This document shows, piece after piece, positions 20,326 to 28,107 of a stretch of DNA of 64,000 nt. The DNA is taken from positions 62,001 to 126,000 of the forward strand of contig NZ_QPMH01000009.1 in NCBI RefSeq assembly GCF_003344765.1, read 5' to 3'. Origin of the DNA: Ferruginivarius sediminum (GTDB taxonomy: Bacteria > Pseudomonadota > Alphaproteobacteria > Kiloniellales > Rhodovibrionaceae). The notes beneath the pieces were generated by a model. The model was not told the DNA's origin. It saw only the letters and a program-made list of their open reading frames with translations, and did no database searches. Within the stretch, counting starts at the first letter, position 1. Each line of letters begins with the position of its first letter. The position numbers were made by a program, and so were the translations under genes.

Positions 20326-20339
20326 TTGACCTGCGTCAA
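20326..20339. promoter_or_regulatory. Candidate Crp/Fnr-family binding site
   Basis: TTGAC-CTGC-GTCAA is a perfect palindrome fitting the TTGA-N6-TCAA pattern recognised by FNR/FixK-type regulators. It lies 77 bases upstream of the acyl-CoA synthetase start and 159 bases upstream of the propionyl-CoA synthetase start. It may tie one or both genes to oxygen status. Confidence 0.4.
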
Positions 20340-20498
20340 CGTTCCGGTTTCCCTCGCTGGCTACGGTTTGTTCGGCAGCGAACGCGCGTGGATTGCAGGC
20401 GATGACGGCTTCGCGCATGCTGTCGTGTGTGTGGGATTCGAAGCAACGGCCGCGCGGGATTCGGGCGTGGCCGCGAGGATATCGGGAAGGAAGAACAA

Positions 20499-22397
20499 AT
20501 GGGTCGATACGACGAGATCCATCGCCGCTCGCTGGAAGACCCCGAGGGCTTCTGGGGCGAGGCGGCCGAGAAGATCGACTGGGAGACGCGCTGGGACAAG
20601 GTCCTGGATGACAGCAACGCGCCGTACTACCGCTGGTTCACCGGCGGCGTCCTGAACACCTGTTACAACTGCCTGGACCGCCATGCCGACGGCGGACGCG
20701 GCGATCAGGCGGCGCTGATCTACGACAGCCCGGTGACCGGCAGCCAGGCGACCTTCACCTACAGCGAGCTGCGCGACAAGGTCGCCCGTTTCGCCGGCGT
20801 GCTGCGCGCGCAGGGCGTGGCGAAGGGCGATCGCGTCATCGTCTACATGCCAATGATTCCCGAGGCGGCCATCGCCATGCTGGCTTGCGCGCGTATCGGC
20901 GCGGTGCACTCGGTCGTTTTCGGCGGCTTCGCCGGGCACGAGCTGGCCAAGCGCCTGAACGACGCCAAGCCGAAGGCGATGGTGACGGCCTCCTGCGGGG
21001 TCGAGCCGGGCCGCGTCGTGCCCTACAAGCCGCTGTTCGATCATGCTTTCCAGGAGGCGACGCACACCCCCGACGTCCTCATCGTCAAGCAGCGCGAGGC
21101 CGCTGGGTGCGATCTGGTGGCCGGACGCGACGTCGACTGGGACGAGGCGATGGCGAAGGCCGAGCCGGCGGATTGCGTGCCGGTGGCCGCGACCGATCCG
21201 CTTTATATCCTTTACACCTCGGGCACGACGGGGCAGCCGAAGGGCATCGTTCGCGACAACGGCGGCCATGCGGTGGCGCTGTACTGGACCATGAAGGGCG
21301 TCTACGGCCTGGAGCCGGGGGAGGTGTGGTGGACTGCCTCGGACGTGGGCTGGGTCGTGGGCCACAGCTACATCGTCTATGCCCCGCTGCTCTATGGCTG
21401 CACCACCATCATGTACGAGGGCAAGCCGGTGGGCACGCCCGACGCCGGCGCTTTCTGGCGGGTGATCGCGGAACACAAGCCGGTGGCGCTGTTCACCGCG
21501 CCGACGGCCTTTCGCGCGATCCGCCAGCAGGATCCCGAAGGCAGCCACATCGCGAAATACGACATGCCACAGTTCCGCACGCTGTTCCTGGCGGGCGAGC
21601 GCTGCGACCCCGATACGCTGCTCTGGGCGCAGGACAAGCTGAAGGTGCCGGTGGTCGACCACTGGTGGCAGACCGAGACGGGCTGGGCCATTGCCACCAA
21701 CCCGATGGGCATCGAGGCGATGCCGATCAAGCCGGGCTCGCCCACCAAGCCGGCGCCGGGGTGGGACGTCCGCGTGCTGGACAACGAGGGCAAGGACCTG
21801 GAGCGCGGCCAGATCGGCGCCATCGCGTGCAAACTGCCGCTGCCGCCGGGCACGCTGCCGACCTTGTGGCAGGCGGACGAGCGCTACCACCAAGCGTACC
21901 TCGCGGACTATCCGGGCTTCTACAAGACCGGCGACGCGGGCTACATGGACCAGGACGGCTACATCTTCGTGATGGCGCGCACCGACGATGTCATCAACGT
22001 CGCCGGGCACCGGCTTTCGACGGGTGCCATCGAGGAGGTGCTGGCCGAGCATCCCGACGTCGCCGAGTGTGCGGTGATGGGTATCCACGACGAATTGAAG
22101 GGCCAGATCCCGGTCGGCCTCGTCGTGCTGGCCGCCGGGGTCGAGCGGCCGCGCAGCGAGGTGCAGAAGGAGTGCATCGCCCGCGTGCGCGAGGAGATCG
22201 GGCCCGTCGCCGCCTTCAAGCACGTCGCGGTGGTGAAGCGCCTGCCCAAGACCCGCTCCGGCAAGATCCTGCGCGCCACCATGCGCAAGATCGCTGACGG
22301 CGAACCCTGGGAACCGCCCGCCACCATCGACGACCCGGCGATCCTGGACGAGATCAAGGAATCGCTGCGGGAGATCGGGCTGGTCCCGTCTTCGTGA
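20499..22397 (+). CDS. prpE: Propionyl-CoA synthetase
   Basis: This 632-residue acyl-CoA synthetase of the acetyl/propionyl subgroup activates propionate with ATP and CoA. Evidence: the PrpE-type N-terminus (YDEIHRRSLEDPEGFWGEAA), LYILYTSGTTGQPKGIVRDN, VWWTASDVGWVVGHSYIVYAPLL split across two conserved blocks, WWQTETGWAI and the catalytic Lys589 in KTRSGK. PrpE enzymes can also take acrylate, which is of interest because a DMSP lyase is encoded at 46.5 kb. The start at 20499 has GGGAAGGAAG upstream. Confidence 0.93.
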   Translation: MGRYDEIHRRSLEDPEGFWGEAAEKIDWETRWDKVLDDSNAPYYRWFTGGVLNTCYNCLDRHADGGRGDQAALIYDSPVTGSQATFTYSELRDKVARFAGVLRAQGVAKGDRVIVYMPMIPEAAIAMLACARIGAVHSVVFGGFAGHELAKRLNDAKPKAMVTASCGVEPGRVVPYKPLFDHAFQEATHTPDVLIVKQREAAGCDLVAGRDVDWDEAMAKAEPADCVPVAATDPLYILYTSGTTGQPKGIVRDNGGHAVALYWTMKGVYGLEPGEVWWTASDVGWVVGHSYIVYAPLLYGCTTIMYEGKPVGTPDAGAFWRVIAEHKPVALFTAPTAFRAIRQQDPEGSHIAKYDMPQFRTLFLAGERCDPDTLLWAQDKLKVPVVDHWWQTETGWAIATNPMGIEAMPIKPGSPTKPAPGWDVRVLDNEGKDLERGQIGAIACKLPLPPGTLPTLWQADERYHQAYLADYPGFYKTGDAGYMDQDGYIFVMARTDDVINVAGHRLSTGAIEEVLAEHPDVAECAVMGIHDELKGQIPVGLVVLAAGVERPRSEVQKECIARVREEIGPVAAFKHVAVVKRLPKTRSGKILRATMRKIADGEPWEPPATIDDPAILDEIKESLREIGLVPSS

Positions 22398-22409
22398 GCC
22401 TTATGCAGT

Positions 22410-22437
22410 GCCCGGCCCGTGGAGACGCGGGCCGGGC
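22410..22437 (+). terminator. Strong GC hairpin after prpE
   Basis: GCCCGGCCCG and CGGGCCGGGC are perfect 10-base arms around an 8-base loop, starting 13 bases after the prpE stop. No T-run follows. It could stabilise the transcript 3' end or aid factor-dependent termination. Confidence 0.5.
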
Positions 22438-22618
22438 CCGCCCGCCTCGGCGCAGACCGGATGGATGCAGTTATCCGGTGTAGCGTCTTCCAAACGACAT
22501 ACGATTTGGTGTATACGCTCGCGCTATCGGCGCCGCCACTGATTCGGGGCGGATAGCCGACATGGGGGTTGCGTCAATGTAACCCTTCGACCGACAATAT
22601 CGGGGTAGCGCGAGGGAC

Positions 22619-23128
22619 ATGGCACAGCCTGCGATGGACACGCACAGGCTCTTCAAGAAACTGACGGCCGCCGGCATGTCGGAAGCCGCCGCCGAGGCCC
22701 TGGCGGATGCCGTGGCCCAGCGTCCCGCCGACATGGCGACGAAGGGCGATCTGGTCGGCCTGCGTCAGGAGATCAAATCCGATATGGATGGCCTGCGCCA
22801 CGAGCTTAAGGGCGACACGGAGAGGCTGGGCCACGAACTAAGGAGTGAGATGGAAGCCCTGCGTCATGAGCTGAAGGGTGACATCGATGGCCTGCGCCAT
22901 GATCTGAAGGGCGATGTCGACGGCCTGCGCCATGAGTTTAAGAGTGACATCGACGGCCTGCGCCATGAGTTTAAGAGTGACATCGACGGCCTGCGTCATG
23001 AGTTTAAGGGTGATATGCAAGGGCTGCGCCACGAGCTGAAGACGGGGCTCGCGAACGCAAGGCTACAGATTGTATGCTTCATGATCCCTTCGATGGCCGC
23101 GCTTCTCGCTATTTTCAAATATTTCTAA
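22619..23128 (+). CDS. Coiled-coil membrane protein with nine 11-residue repeats (CCDC90/DUF1640-like)
   Basis: This 169-residue protein has three parts. Residues 1-47 contain DTHRLFKKLTAAGMSEAAAE, resembling the head of DUF1640/CCDC90 proteins. Residues 48-146 are nine tandem 11-residue repeats with consensus LRHELKGDIDG. Residues 147-169 are a C-terminal hydrophobic segment ending in LLAIFKYF. The predicted form is a rod of hendecad coiled coil anchored in the membrane by its tail. CCDC90 relatives include the mitochondrial MCU regulator MCUR1, but no calcium channel gene is seen here. Function in bacteria is unknown. Confidence 0.75.
   Translation: MAQPAMDTHRLFKKLTAAGMSEAAAEALADAVAQRPADMATKGDLVGLRQEIKSDMDGLRHELKGDTERLGHELRSEMEALRHELKGDIDGLRHDLKGDVDGLRHEFKSDIDGLRHEFKSDIDGLRHEFKGDMQGLRHELKTGLANARLQIVCFMIPSMAALLAIFKYF
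22760..23056 (+). repeat. Nine tandem 33-base repeats inside a coding sequence
   Basis: The repeats encode the 11-residue units of the coiled-coil protein. Divergence grows outward from the centre. Units six and seven (encoding LRHEFKSDIDG twice) are identical at the DNA level, which points to a recent duplication. Copy number may vary between strains. Confidence 0.85.
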
Positions 23129-23169
23129 CGCCACGGGCGGATTGGTGTTCTGCGCCACCCGCATCCCCC

Positions 23170-23538
23170 TCACTCCACCGGCTGTAGCGGCTGCACGCGG
23201 TTGAACGGGCTGACGCCGCCGTCCTGGCGGCTTTTTTCGCCGTAGTGTTCGGCGAGATAGTCCAGGATGGTGGTCCGCATCTCTGGCTGGAGTTCGGGCA
23301 TGCCCTGCTTTTCGACCATCCAGTCGAGCGTGTAGTCCCAGCGCTCGCGGCTCATCCCCTGTTGCTTGACGAGCCGGAGGGAGTGGCAGGCGCCGCAGAG
23401 GCCCGCGACCAGTTCCCGCCCCTCGCCGGGCGGCAGGCTGCTGTCGGCGTTGTCCTGCGCGGCGGCGGGGGCTGCGAAGCCCCCGCCCAGTGCACAGGCA
23501 AGCAGAAGTCGGAAAAGCTTGCGCCGCATGGTCCTCAT
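23170..23538 (-). CDS. Cytochrome c subunit of sulfite dehydrogenase (SorB-like)
   Basis: This 122-residue exported protein has a signal peptide (LFRLLLACALGGGFAAPAAA) and a single haem c site, CGACH (Cys48, Cys51, His52). A methionine-rich region follows (GMSRERW, DWMVEKQGMPELQPEM) that can supply the sixth ligand. Its ATG overlaps the stop of the molybdenum sulfite dehydrogenase gene (ATGA), so it is probably the electron acceptor of that enzyme. Two starts are possible, three codons apart. Confidence 0.85.
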   Translation of the reverse strand: MRTMRRKLFRLLLACALGGGFAAPAAAQDNADSSLPPGEGRELVAGLCGACHSLRLVKQQGMSRERWDYTLDWMVEKQGMPELQPEMRTTILDYLAEHYGEKSRQDGGVSPFNRVQPLQPVE

Positions 23539-24848
23539 GCCTCGACGCGCACGGCGATGCGGTGCATCGAGTTGTTCAAGTAGCCCTTTGGGTTCCAGTT
23601 CACCGTGAAGGGCTGCATCCGGCCCTTGCTGTCGGTCGCCCGCGCCCAGACTTCGTAGTAGCCCTTGGTCGGGAAGTTGAGCTCGGCCCGCCAGCGCTGC
23701 CAGGAATAGGGGTTCGGCGGGGACATCAATTCGGCCCGCTGCCAGGTCGCGCCAAAATCGGTGGAAACGTGCATCGCGATCACATGCTCGTCGCCGGCCC
23801 AGGCATGGCCGCGCACCTCGACGGTGCGGTGGTCGACCGGCAAGGTGTGGCCGCTCTTCGGATAGGTGATGAGCGATTTCACCGGCATCGACTCGATGAT
23901 CCGCATCGCCTCGTGCGGCACCTCCTCGCCCGGCGCCACCGGATAGCGCGGCACGCGGTAGGAGGTCGGGCCCATCTTCTGGCCGTCGTGCACCCGGTCG
24001 CGCAGCCAGATCCGGGTCAGCCACTTCTGCGAGGTGGAGCCCGGCCAGCCCGGCGCCACGATGCGCAGCGGCGCGCCGTTCATCGGGTGGATGGGGGCAC
24101 CGTTCTGCTCGAAAGCGATCAGGGTGTGCGGGTTCATCGCCTTCCAGATCGGCATGCCGCGCGAGATCGCGTCCTTCCCAGGGTCGCCGGAAAGGTGCGA
24201 ATCCGCGCCGTAGTGCGCGGTATAGATCGCTTCCGGCTTGACGCCCGCAGCTTGCAGCACGTCGGCCAAGCGCACGCCCGTCCATTCGGAATTGCCGACC
24301 GCACCGACCGTCCATTGGTTGCCACTTGCCGGTGGGTTGAAGGCCGCGCGGCCGTTGCCGCCGCACTCAAGCTGCAGCTTGTAGCTGACCACCTCGAAGC
24401 GGTCCTTCAGGTCGTCGATGGAGAGTTCCATCGGGTTGTCGGCAAGCCCGTCGATCTTCAGCGTCCAGCCGTCCGGGCTCGTACTTTCGGGCGCGATACC
24501 GTTGTTGCGGATGAAGTGACGGGCCGTCGGCGTCACGTCGTCGTCCAGCAGGTGCGCCGGCGTCTCGGCGTTGACCGGCCGATCGTTGAGCACGCTCAGC
24601 CCGTCCTTGCCTTCGAGCATGAAAGAGTCGGTCTCCTCCGCAAGCGCCGCGGGGATCAACCCGGCGGGCATGTTGCGGTGGAATGGAATGGCGGCGCCGA
24701 GGAGCGCGCCCATTGTTGCCAGGCCCGCACCTTGCATGAAACCGCGCCGGTCGGGGTTGGCGCGCCGGCCGAAGATCAGATAGTCGGCACGTTCCGGGTC
24801 CTCGGCATAAAGCTCGCAGATGCCGCGTTCGTGGCGTTTATCACCCAT
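23535..24848 (-). CDS. Sulfite dehydrogenase, molybdopterin subunit (SorA/SorT-like)
   Basis: This 437-residue sulfite oxidase family protein oxidises sulfite to sulfate in the periplasm. It has a twin-arginine motif at residues 34-35 (NPDRRGFMQG) with a hydrophobic stretch after it, the Mo-ligand Cys162 in LQLECGGNGRA, and the family blocks GAPLRIVAPGWPGSTSQKWL and a C-terminal Mo-co dimerisation domain (VEVRGHAWAG onward). The cytochrome gene overlaps its 3' end. Upstream lie an anti-sigma factor and an ECF sigma factor gene on the same strand. Confidence 0.92.
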   Translation of the reverse strand: MGDKRHERGICELYAEDPERADYLIFGRRANPDRRGFMQGAGLATMGALLGAAIPFHRNMPAGLIPAALAEETDSFMLEGKDGLSVLNDRPVNAETPAHLLDDDVTPTARHFIRNNGIAPESTSPDGWTLKIDGLADNPMELSIDDLKDRFEVVSYKLQLECGGNGRAAFNPPASGNQWTVGAVGNSEWTGVRLADVLQAAGVKPEAIYTAHYGADSHLSGDPGKDAISRGMPIWKAMNPHTLIAFEQNGAPIHPMNGAPLRIVAPGWPGSTSQKWLTRIWLRDRVHDGQKMGPTSYRVPRYPVAPGEEVPHEAMRIIESMPVKSLITYPKSGHTLPVDHRTVEVRGHAWAGDEHVIAMHVSTDFGATWQRAELMSPPNPYSWQRWRAELNFPTKGYYEVWARATDSKGRMQPFTVNWNPKGYLNNSMHRIAVRVEA

Positions 24849-24905
24849 GACGTTCGCTCCCGTTCGCCTGTTTTACGGCCGCGACAAATCGTCGCCGCTA
24901 TAGAG

Positions 24906-24933
24906 GAAACGAACGAGGGGGGCCGGGTATTCC
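24906..24933 (-). promoter_or_regulatory. Candidate ECF-type promoter of the sulfite dehydrogenase gene
   Basis: In the 106 bases between the anti-sigma gene and the sulfite dehydrogenase start, the minus strand reads GGAATA, 16 bases, CGTTTC. This fits the GGAA-type -35 and CGT-type -10 pattern common for alphaproteobacterial ECF sigma factors. A transcript would start about 50 bases before the ATG. The assignment to the adjacent sigma factor is inference. Confidence 0.4.
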
Positions 24934-24954
24934 AGGGCGGGTGAAAAATTCCGC

Positions 24955-25758
24955 TCAGGCCCGGCAGGGTTCGCTCTTGGCCCGGCTTTCGGCCAGCGCC
25001 ATGCGTGTGCGGTCGTCGGGCTGGCTGTGGGCGTGCGTCGTGCGGTGCGCCGTTTCGGCCAGAAGCTGGAAGCGTGCGCGGTCCATGCTGCTGGCCAGCA
25101 TGGCATAGCCCAGCCCACCGGCGCGCCACAGATAGGCGGGCCCGGCCTCTGTATCGAATTGCGCGAGTTCGGCGGAGAGTTCGCCCGGATCGGCCAGGAT
25201 CAGCAGGCTGACCCGGCAGCCGCGCGTGCCGCGATAGCCGAGGCGCAGGGCGGGGCTTTCCGCGATACGGGCGGCATCTATGCTGGTCAGCGTCAGCTTT
25301 CCGGCCGAGAAGTCCGGGACGAAGGGGACGCGGCGGAAGTCTTCCACGGCCGCCAGGATGAGGGCGCTGGTGGTCGAAGCCGTGCCCGCCGGTTCGCCGG
25401 ATGCCCCCTGCGCCCAGCGGGCGTGCACGGCGCGCGCCTGATCCAGCCATTGCGGCGCCGTCTTGCCCGGCCAGATGCCCGCCGCGAGTCCAAGGCCCAC
25501 GGCCAGCAGCAAGGCCGCCGCCGCGGCGGCCCACGCCGGGCGCCGGCCTTTCCGTGGCAGCTCGACGGCCGGCACCTCGCCGATCTCGTCCCATGCCGCG
25601 TCCTGAGCAGCCTGTTTCAGCCGGCTCAGCACCGCGACGGCGTGGGCCAGTTCCTGGTCCCGGGCGACGGCATCCGCCACACGCGCGCGCTCGGCGGCGT
25701 CGAGTTCGCCGTCAACGTAGGCGTTCAGCAGTTCCCAGTCCGGATCCCGGCCCGTCAC
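24955..25758 (-). CDS. Membrane anti-sigma factor
   Basis: This 267-residue protein has a small N-terminal helical domain (ELLNAYVDGELDAAERARV), one transmembrane segment at about residues 74-96, and a C-terminal periplasmic domain of about 170 residues. The layout is that of an anti-sigma factor holding its ECF partner at the membrane. The HxxxCxxC zinc motif of many anti-sigma factors is absent. It starts at GTG 25758, overlapping the sigma factor stop (GTGA), with GAGGAAC upstream. Confidence 0.8.
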   Translation of the reverse strand: MTGRDPDWELLNAYVDGELDAAERARVADAVARDQELAHAVAVLSRLKQAAQDAAWDEIGEVPAVELPRKGRRPAWAAAAAALLLAVGLGLAAGIWPGKTAPQWLDQARAVHARWAQGASGEPAGTASTTSALILAAVEDFRRVPFVPDFSAGKLTLTSIDAARIAESPALRLGYRGTRGCRVSLLILADPGELSAELAQFDTEAGPAYLWRAGGLGYAMLASSMDRARFQLLAETAHRTTHAHSQPDDRTRMALAESRAKSEPCRA

Positions 25759-26285
25759 GCCGTTCCTCGCTTCCTTCGTACCGGCAGCGCGCGCACGTTG
25801 CTGTCCTGAAGCACGTCCAGCAAGGCCAGCCGCGCCCGCGACAGCCGGCTCATCACGGTGCCGCGCGGCACCTGCATGATCGTCGCGGCCTCGGCATAGC
25901 TGAAACCGGCCAGATCCACCAGTGCGATGACCTCCCGTTTTTCGCTTGGCAGCTTGCTGAAGGCAAGGCGCACGGTGACCCGGTCCACAAGGGTCTCGTC
26001 GGCGCGCCAGACGATCCAGCTTTCCGCCGGCGCCTCGGCATCCTGGGGCGTGCCCACGGGGGTGAGGCCTTTGCGGCGGCCGCCGTCGATATGCAGGTTG
26101 CGCAGGATCGTGAACAGCCACGCCCGGAACGCCGGCTCGTCCTGCGGCAGGCGCCGGGCCTGAAGCGCCCGCACGACACAATCCTGGACGAGGTCCCGCG
26201 CCTGCTCGCGGTCCTGCGTGAGGGCCAGCGCATAGCCGAACAGCCGACCCAGCATAGCTTCCAGGCGATCGTGCGCCGACGGCAT
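25755..26285 (-). CDS. ECF-type RNA polymerase sigma factor
   Basis: This 176-residue sigma factor has only regions 2 and 4. Region 2 includes QARDLVQDCVVRAL and FRAWLFTILRNLHID. Region 4 includes FSYAEAATIMQVPRGTVMSR, the -35-binding helix-turn-helix. It overlaps the anti-sigma gene by four bases and heads an apparent operon of sigma factor, anti-sigma factor, sulfite dehydrogenase and cytochrome c. The ATG at 26285 is preceded by GACGGGGGCGTG. Downstream genes are the likely targets. Confidence 0.9.
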   Translation of the reverse strand: MPSAHDRLEAMLGRLFGYALALTQDREQARDLVQDCVVRALQARRLPQDEPAFRAWLFTILRNLHIDGGRRKGLTPVGTPQDAEAPAESWIVWRADETLVDRVTVRLAFSKLPSEKREVIALVDLAGFSYAEAATIMQVPRGTVMSRLSRARLALLDVLQDSNVRALPVRRKRGTA

Positions 26286-26414
26286 CACGCCCCCGTCCAA
26301 TTCACGCCCAATGGCTGGAAAGCTTAGCGCCGTATCGCCTGGAACACCAGCAAGTCCAACACAAGCGAATATGCGCTTGCCGTTGCTGGAAGCGCATGCC
26401 AGAACCCGCTGGCG

Positions 26415-27194
26415 ATGAGTGATGGCAGAATGCAGGGCAAGACCACCGTGGTCACGGGCGCTGCGCGCGGTATCGGGCGCGCGGTGGCTGAACGCTTCGC
26501 CGCCGAGGGCGCGCGCGTCGTCATCGGCGATATCCGCGACGAGGATGGGAAGGCCGTGGCCGAAGCGATCCGCGCGACGGGCGGCGAGGCGGTCTTTCAG
26601 CATTGCGATGTCGGCGATGGGGACGAGGTGGCGGCCCTGTGCCAGCGGGCGGTGGAGACATTCGGCCGGCTGGACTGCGCCGTCGCGAACGCCGGAATCG
26701 CCGTCGCATGCGATTTCCTGGCGTTCGAGGAGGCCGAATTCGACCGCGTGCTGCGCACCAACCTCCGCGGTTCCTTCCTGACCGTCCAGGCCGCCGCGCG
26801 GCGCATGCGGGACGGCGGGTCCATCGTGCTGATGTCGTCGATCAACGGTATCCTGGCGATGCCGCACGTCGCGGCGAACTGCGTCAGCAAGGGCGGCATG
26901 AACCAGCTTGCCAAGGCCGCCGGGCTTGCGCTGGCGGACCGCGGCATCCGGGTCAACGCGCTGGCGCCCGGCTCGGTCGATGCGGGCATGGTCTACGATG
27001 TCTCCGGCCAGCCGGACAACTGGGGCGAGATGCTGTCTCGCACGCCGCTGCGCCGGGTCGGAACGCCGGCGGAGATCGCGGCGGCGACGCTGTTCCTGGC
27101 CAGCGACGATTCCAGCTACATGACCGGGCAGTGCGTCACCATCGACGGCGGGCGCATGGCGCTCAATTACACGGTGCCGCCGTTGGACGGCTGA
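26415..27194 (+). CDS. Short-chain dehydrogenase paralogue lacking the catalytic Tyr
   Basis: This 259-residue SDR has the nucleotide site TGAARGIG and the structural VANAG motif. The usual YxxxK catalytic motif reads NCVSK: residue 155 is Asn (codon AAC at 26877-26879), while Lys159 and the Ser141/142 region are kept. The neighbouring paralogue has Tyr at the same place. One base change (TAC to AAC) explains the difference. The protein may be inactive as a classical oxidoreductase, or act as a partner subunit. Substrate unknown. Confidence 0.85.
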   Translation: MSDGRMQGKTTVVTGAARGIGRAVAERFAAEGARVVIGDIRDEDGKAVAEAIRATGGEAVFQHCDVGDGDEVAALCQRAVETFGRLDCAVANAGIAVACDFLAFEEAEFDRVLRTNLRGSFLTVQAAARRMRDGGSIVLMSSINGILAMPHVAANCVSKGGMNQLAKAAGLALADRGIRVNALAPGSVDAGMVYDVSGQPDNWGEMLSRTPLRRVGTPAEIAAATLFLASDDSSYMTGQCVTIDGGRMALNYTVPPLDG

Positions 27195-27268
27195 GCGACT
27201 GCTTGCCGCGCCGCAAAGGCCGTGGCAGCTTGCCGCCAGTTACATCGGGCAAGGAAAGGGGAGGGTTC

Positions 27269-28045
27269 ATGCGCCTGGAGAACAAGGTCGCGGTGATCAC
27301 GGGCGCCGCGCGGGGAATCGGCCAGGCCATCGCGCAGTGCTTCGCGGGCGAGGGCGCCAAGGTCGTCCTGGCCGATGTCGAGGAAACACAGGGCGAGCGC
27401 GCGGTCGAGGAGATCCAGGCCGCCGGCGGCGAGGCGGTGTTCGTCCCCTGCGATGTGGGCGACAAGGCCCAGGTCGACGCGCTGATCGAGCGGGCGGTCG
27501 CCGCCTATGGCCGCGTCGACTGCGTCGTGGCCAATGCCGCTATCGTTGTCGCGAGCGATTTCCTGGAATTGAGCGAGGCGGACTTCGACAAGGTCATCCG
27601 CGTCAACCTGAAGGGTGTGTTCCTGACCGGTCAGGCGGCTGCCCGGCAGATGGTGAAGCAGGGCACCGGCGGGACGATCATCAACATGTCCTCGGTGAAC
27701 GCCGTCATGGCGATCCCGACCATCGCGCCCTACGTCGTCGCCAAGGGCGGCATCAACCAGCTCACCAAGGTGGAGGCGCTGGCCCTGGCCGACCACGGAA
27801 TCCGTGCCAATGCCATCGGCCCCGGCTCCATCGGCACGGAGATGGTGCGGCAGGTGAATGACGACCCGCAGAAATGGCGCGCGCTGATGAGCCGCACGCC
27901 CATGGGGCGCCTGGGTGAGCCCGAGGAGGTCGCGAAGGTGGCACTGTTCCTGGCCAGCGACGATTCCAGCTACCTCACCGGCCAGTGCATCTACCCGGAC
28001 GGCGGCCGCCTTGCGTTGAATTACACGGTGCCCGTGAAGGAATAG
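27269..28045 (+). CDS. Short-chain dehydrogenase/reductase (intact paralogue)
   Basis: This 258-residue classical SDR has TGAARGIG at the NAD(P) site, Ser141/142, Tyr155 and Lys159 (YVVAK) as the catalytic set. The structural motif reads ANAA instead of NAG. It is a close paralogue of the preceding gene, with the same end pattern (LALNYTVP), so the pair arose by tandem duplication. The 74-base gap and GGAAAGGGGAGGG before the ATG suggest cotranscription with its own ribosome site. Substrate not recognisable. Confidence 0.88.
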   Translation: MRLENKVAVITGAARGIGQAIAQCFAGEGAKVVLADVEETQGERAVEEIQAAGGEAVFVPCDVGDKAQVDALIERAVAAYGRVDCVVANAAIVVASDFLELSEADFDKVIRVNLKGVFLTGQAAARQMVKQGTGGTIINMSSVNAVMAIPTIAPYVVAKGGINQLTKVEALALADHGIRANAIGPGSIGTEMVRQVNDDPQKWRALMSRTPMGRLGEPEEVAKVALFLASDDSSYLTGQCIYPDGGRLALNYTVPVKE

Positions 28046-28107
28046 GGGATCCCGACGCGCCGCGGCGGATAAGGGTATCGTATTTCGGCGACAGCACCTT
28101 CGACGAA

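Noticed and set aside
22760..23056. CRISPR-like regular repeats
   Set aside because: The 33-base units are contiguous without spacers, stay in frame and encode a coiled coil.
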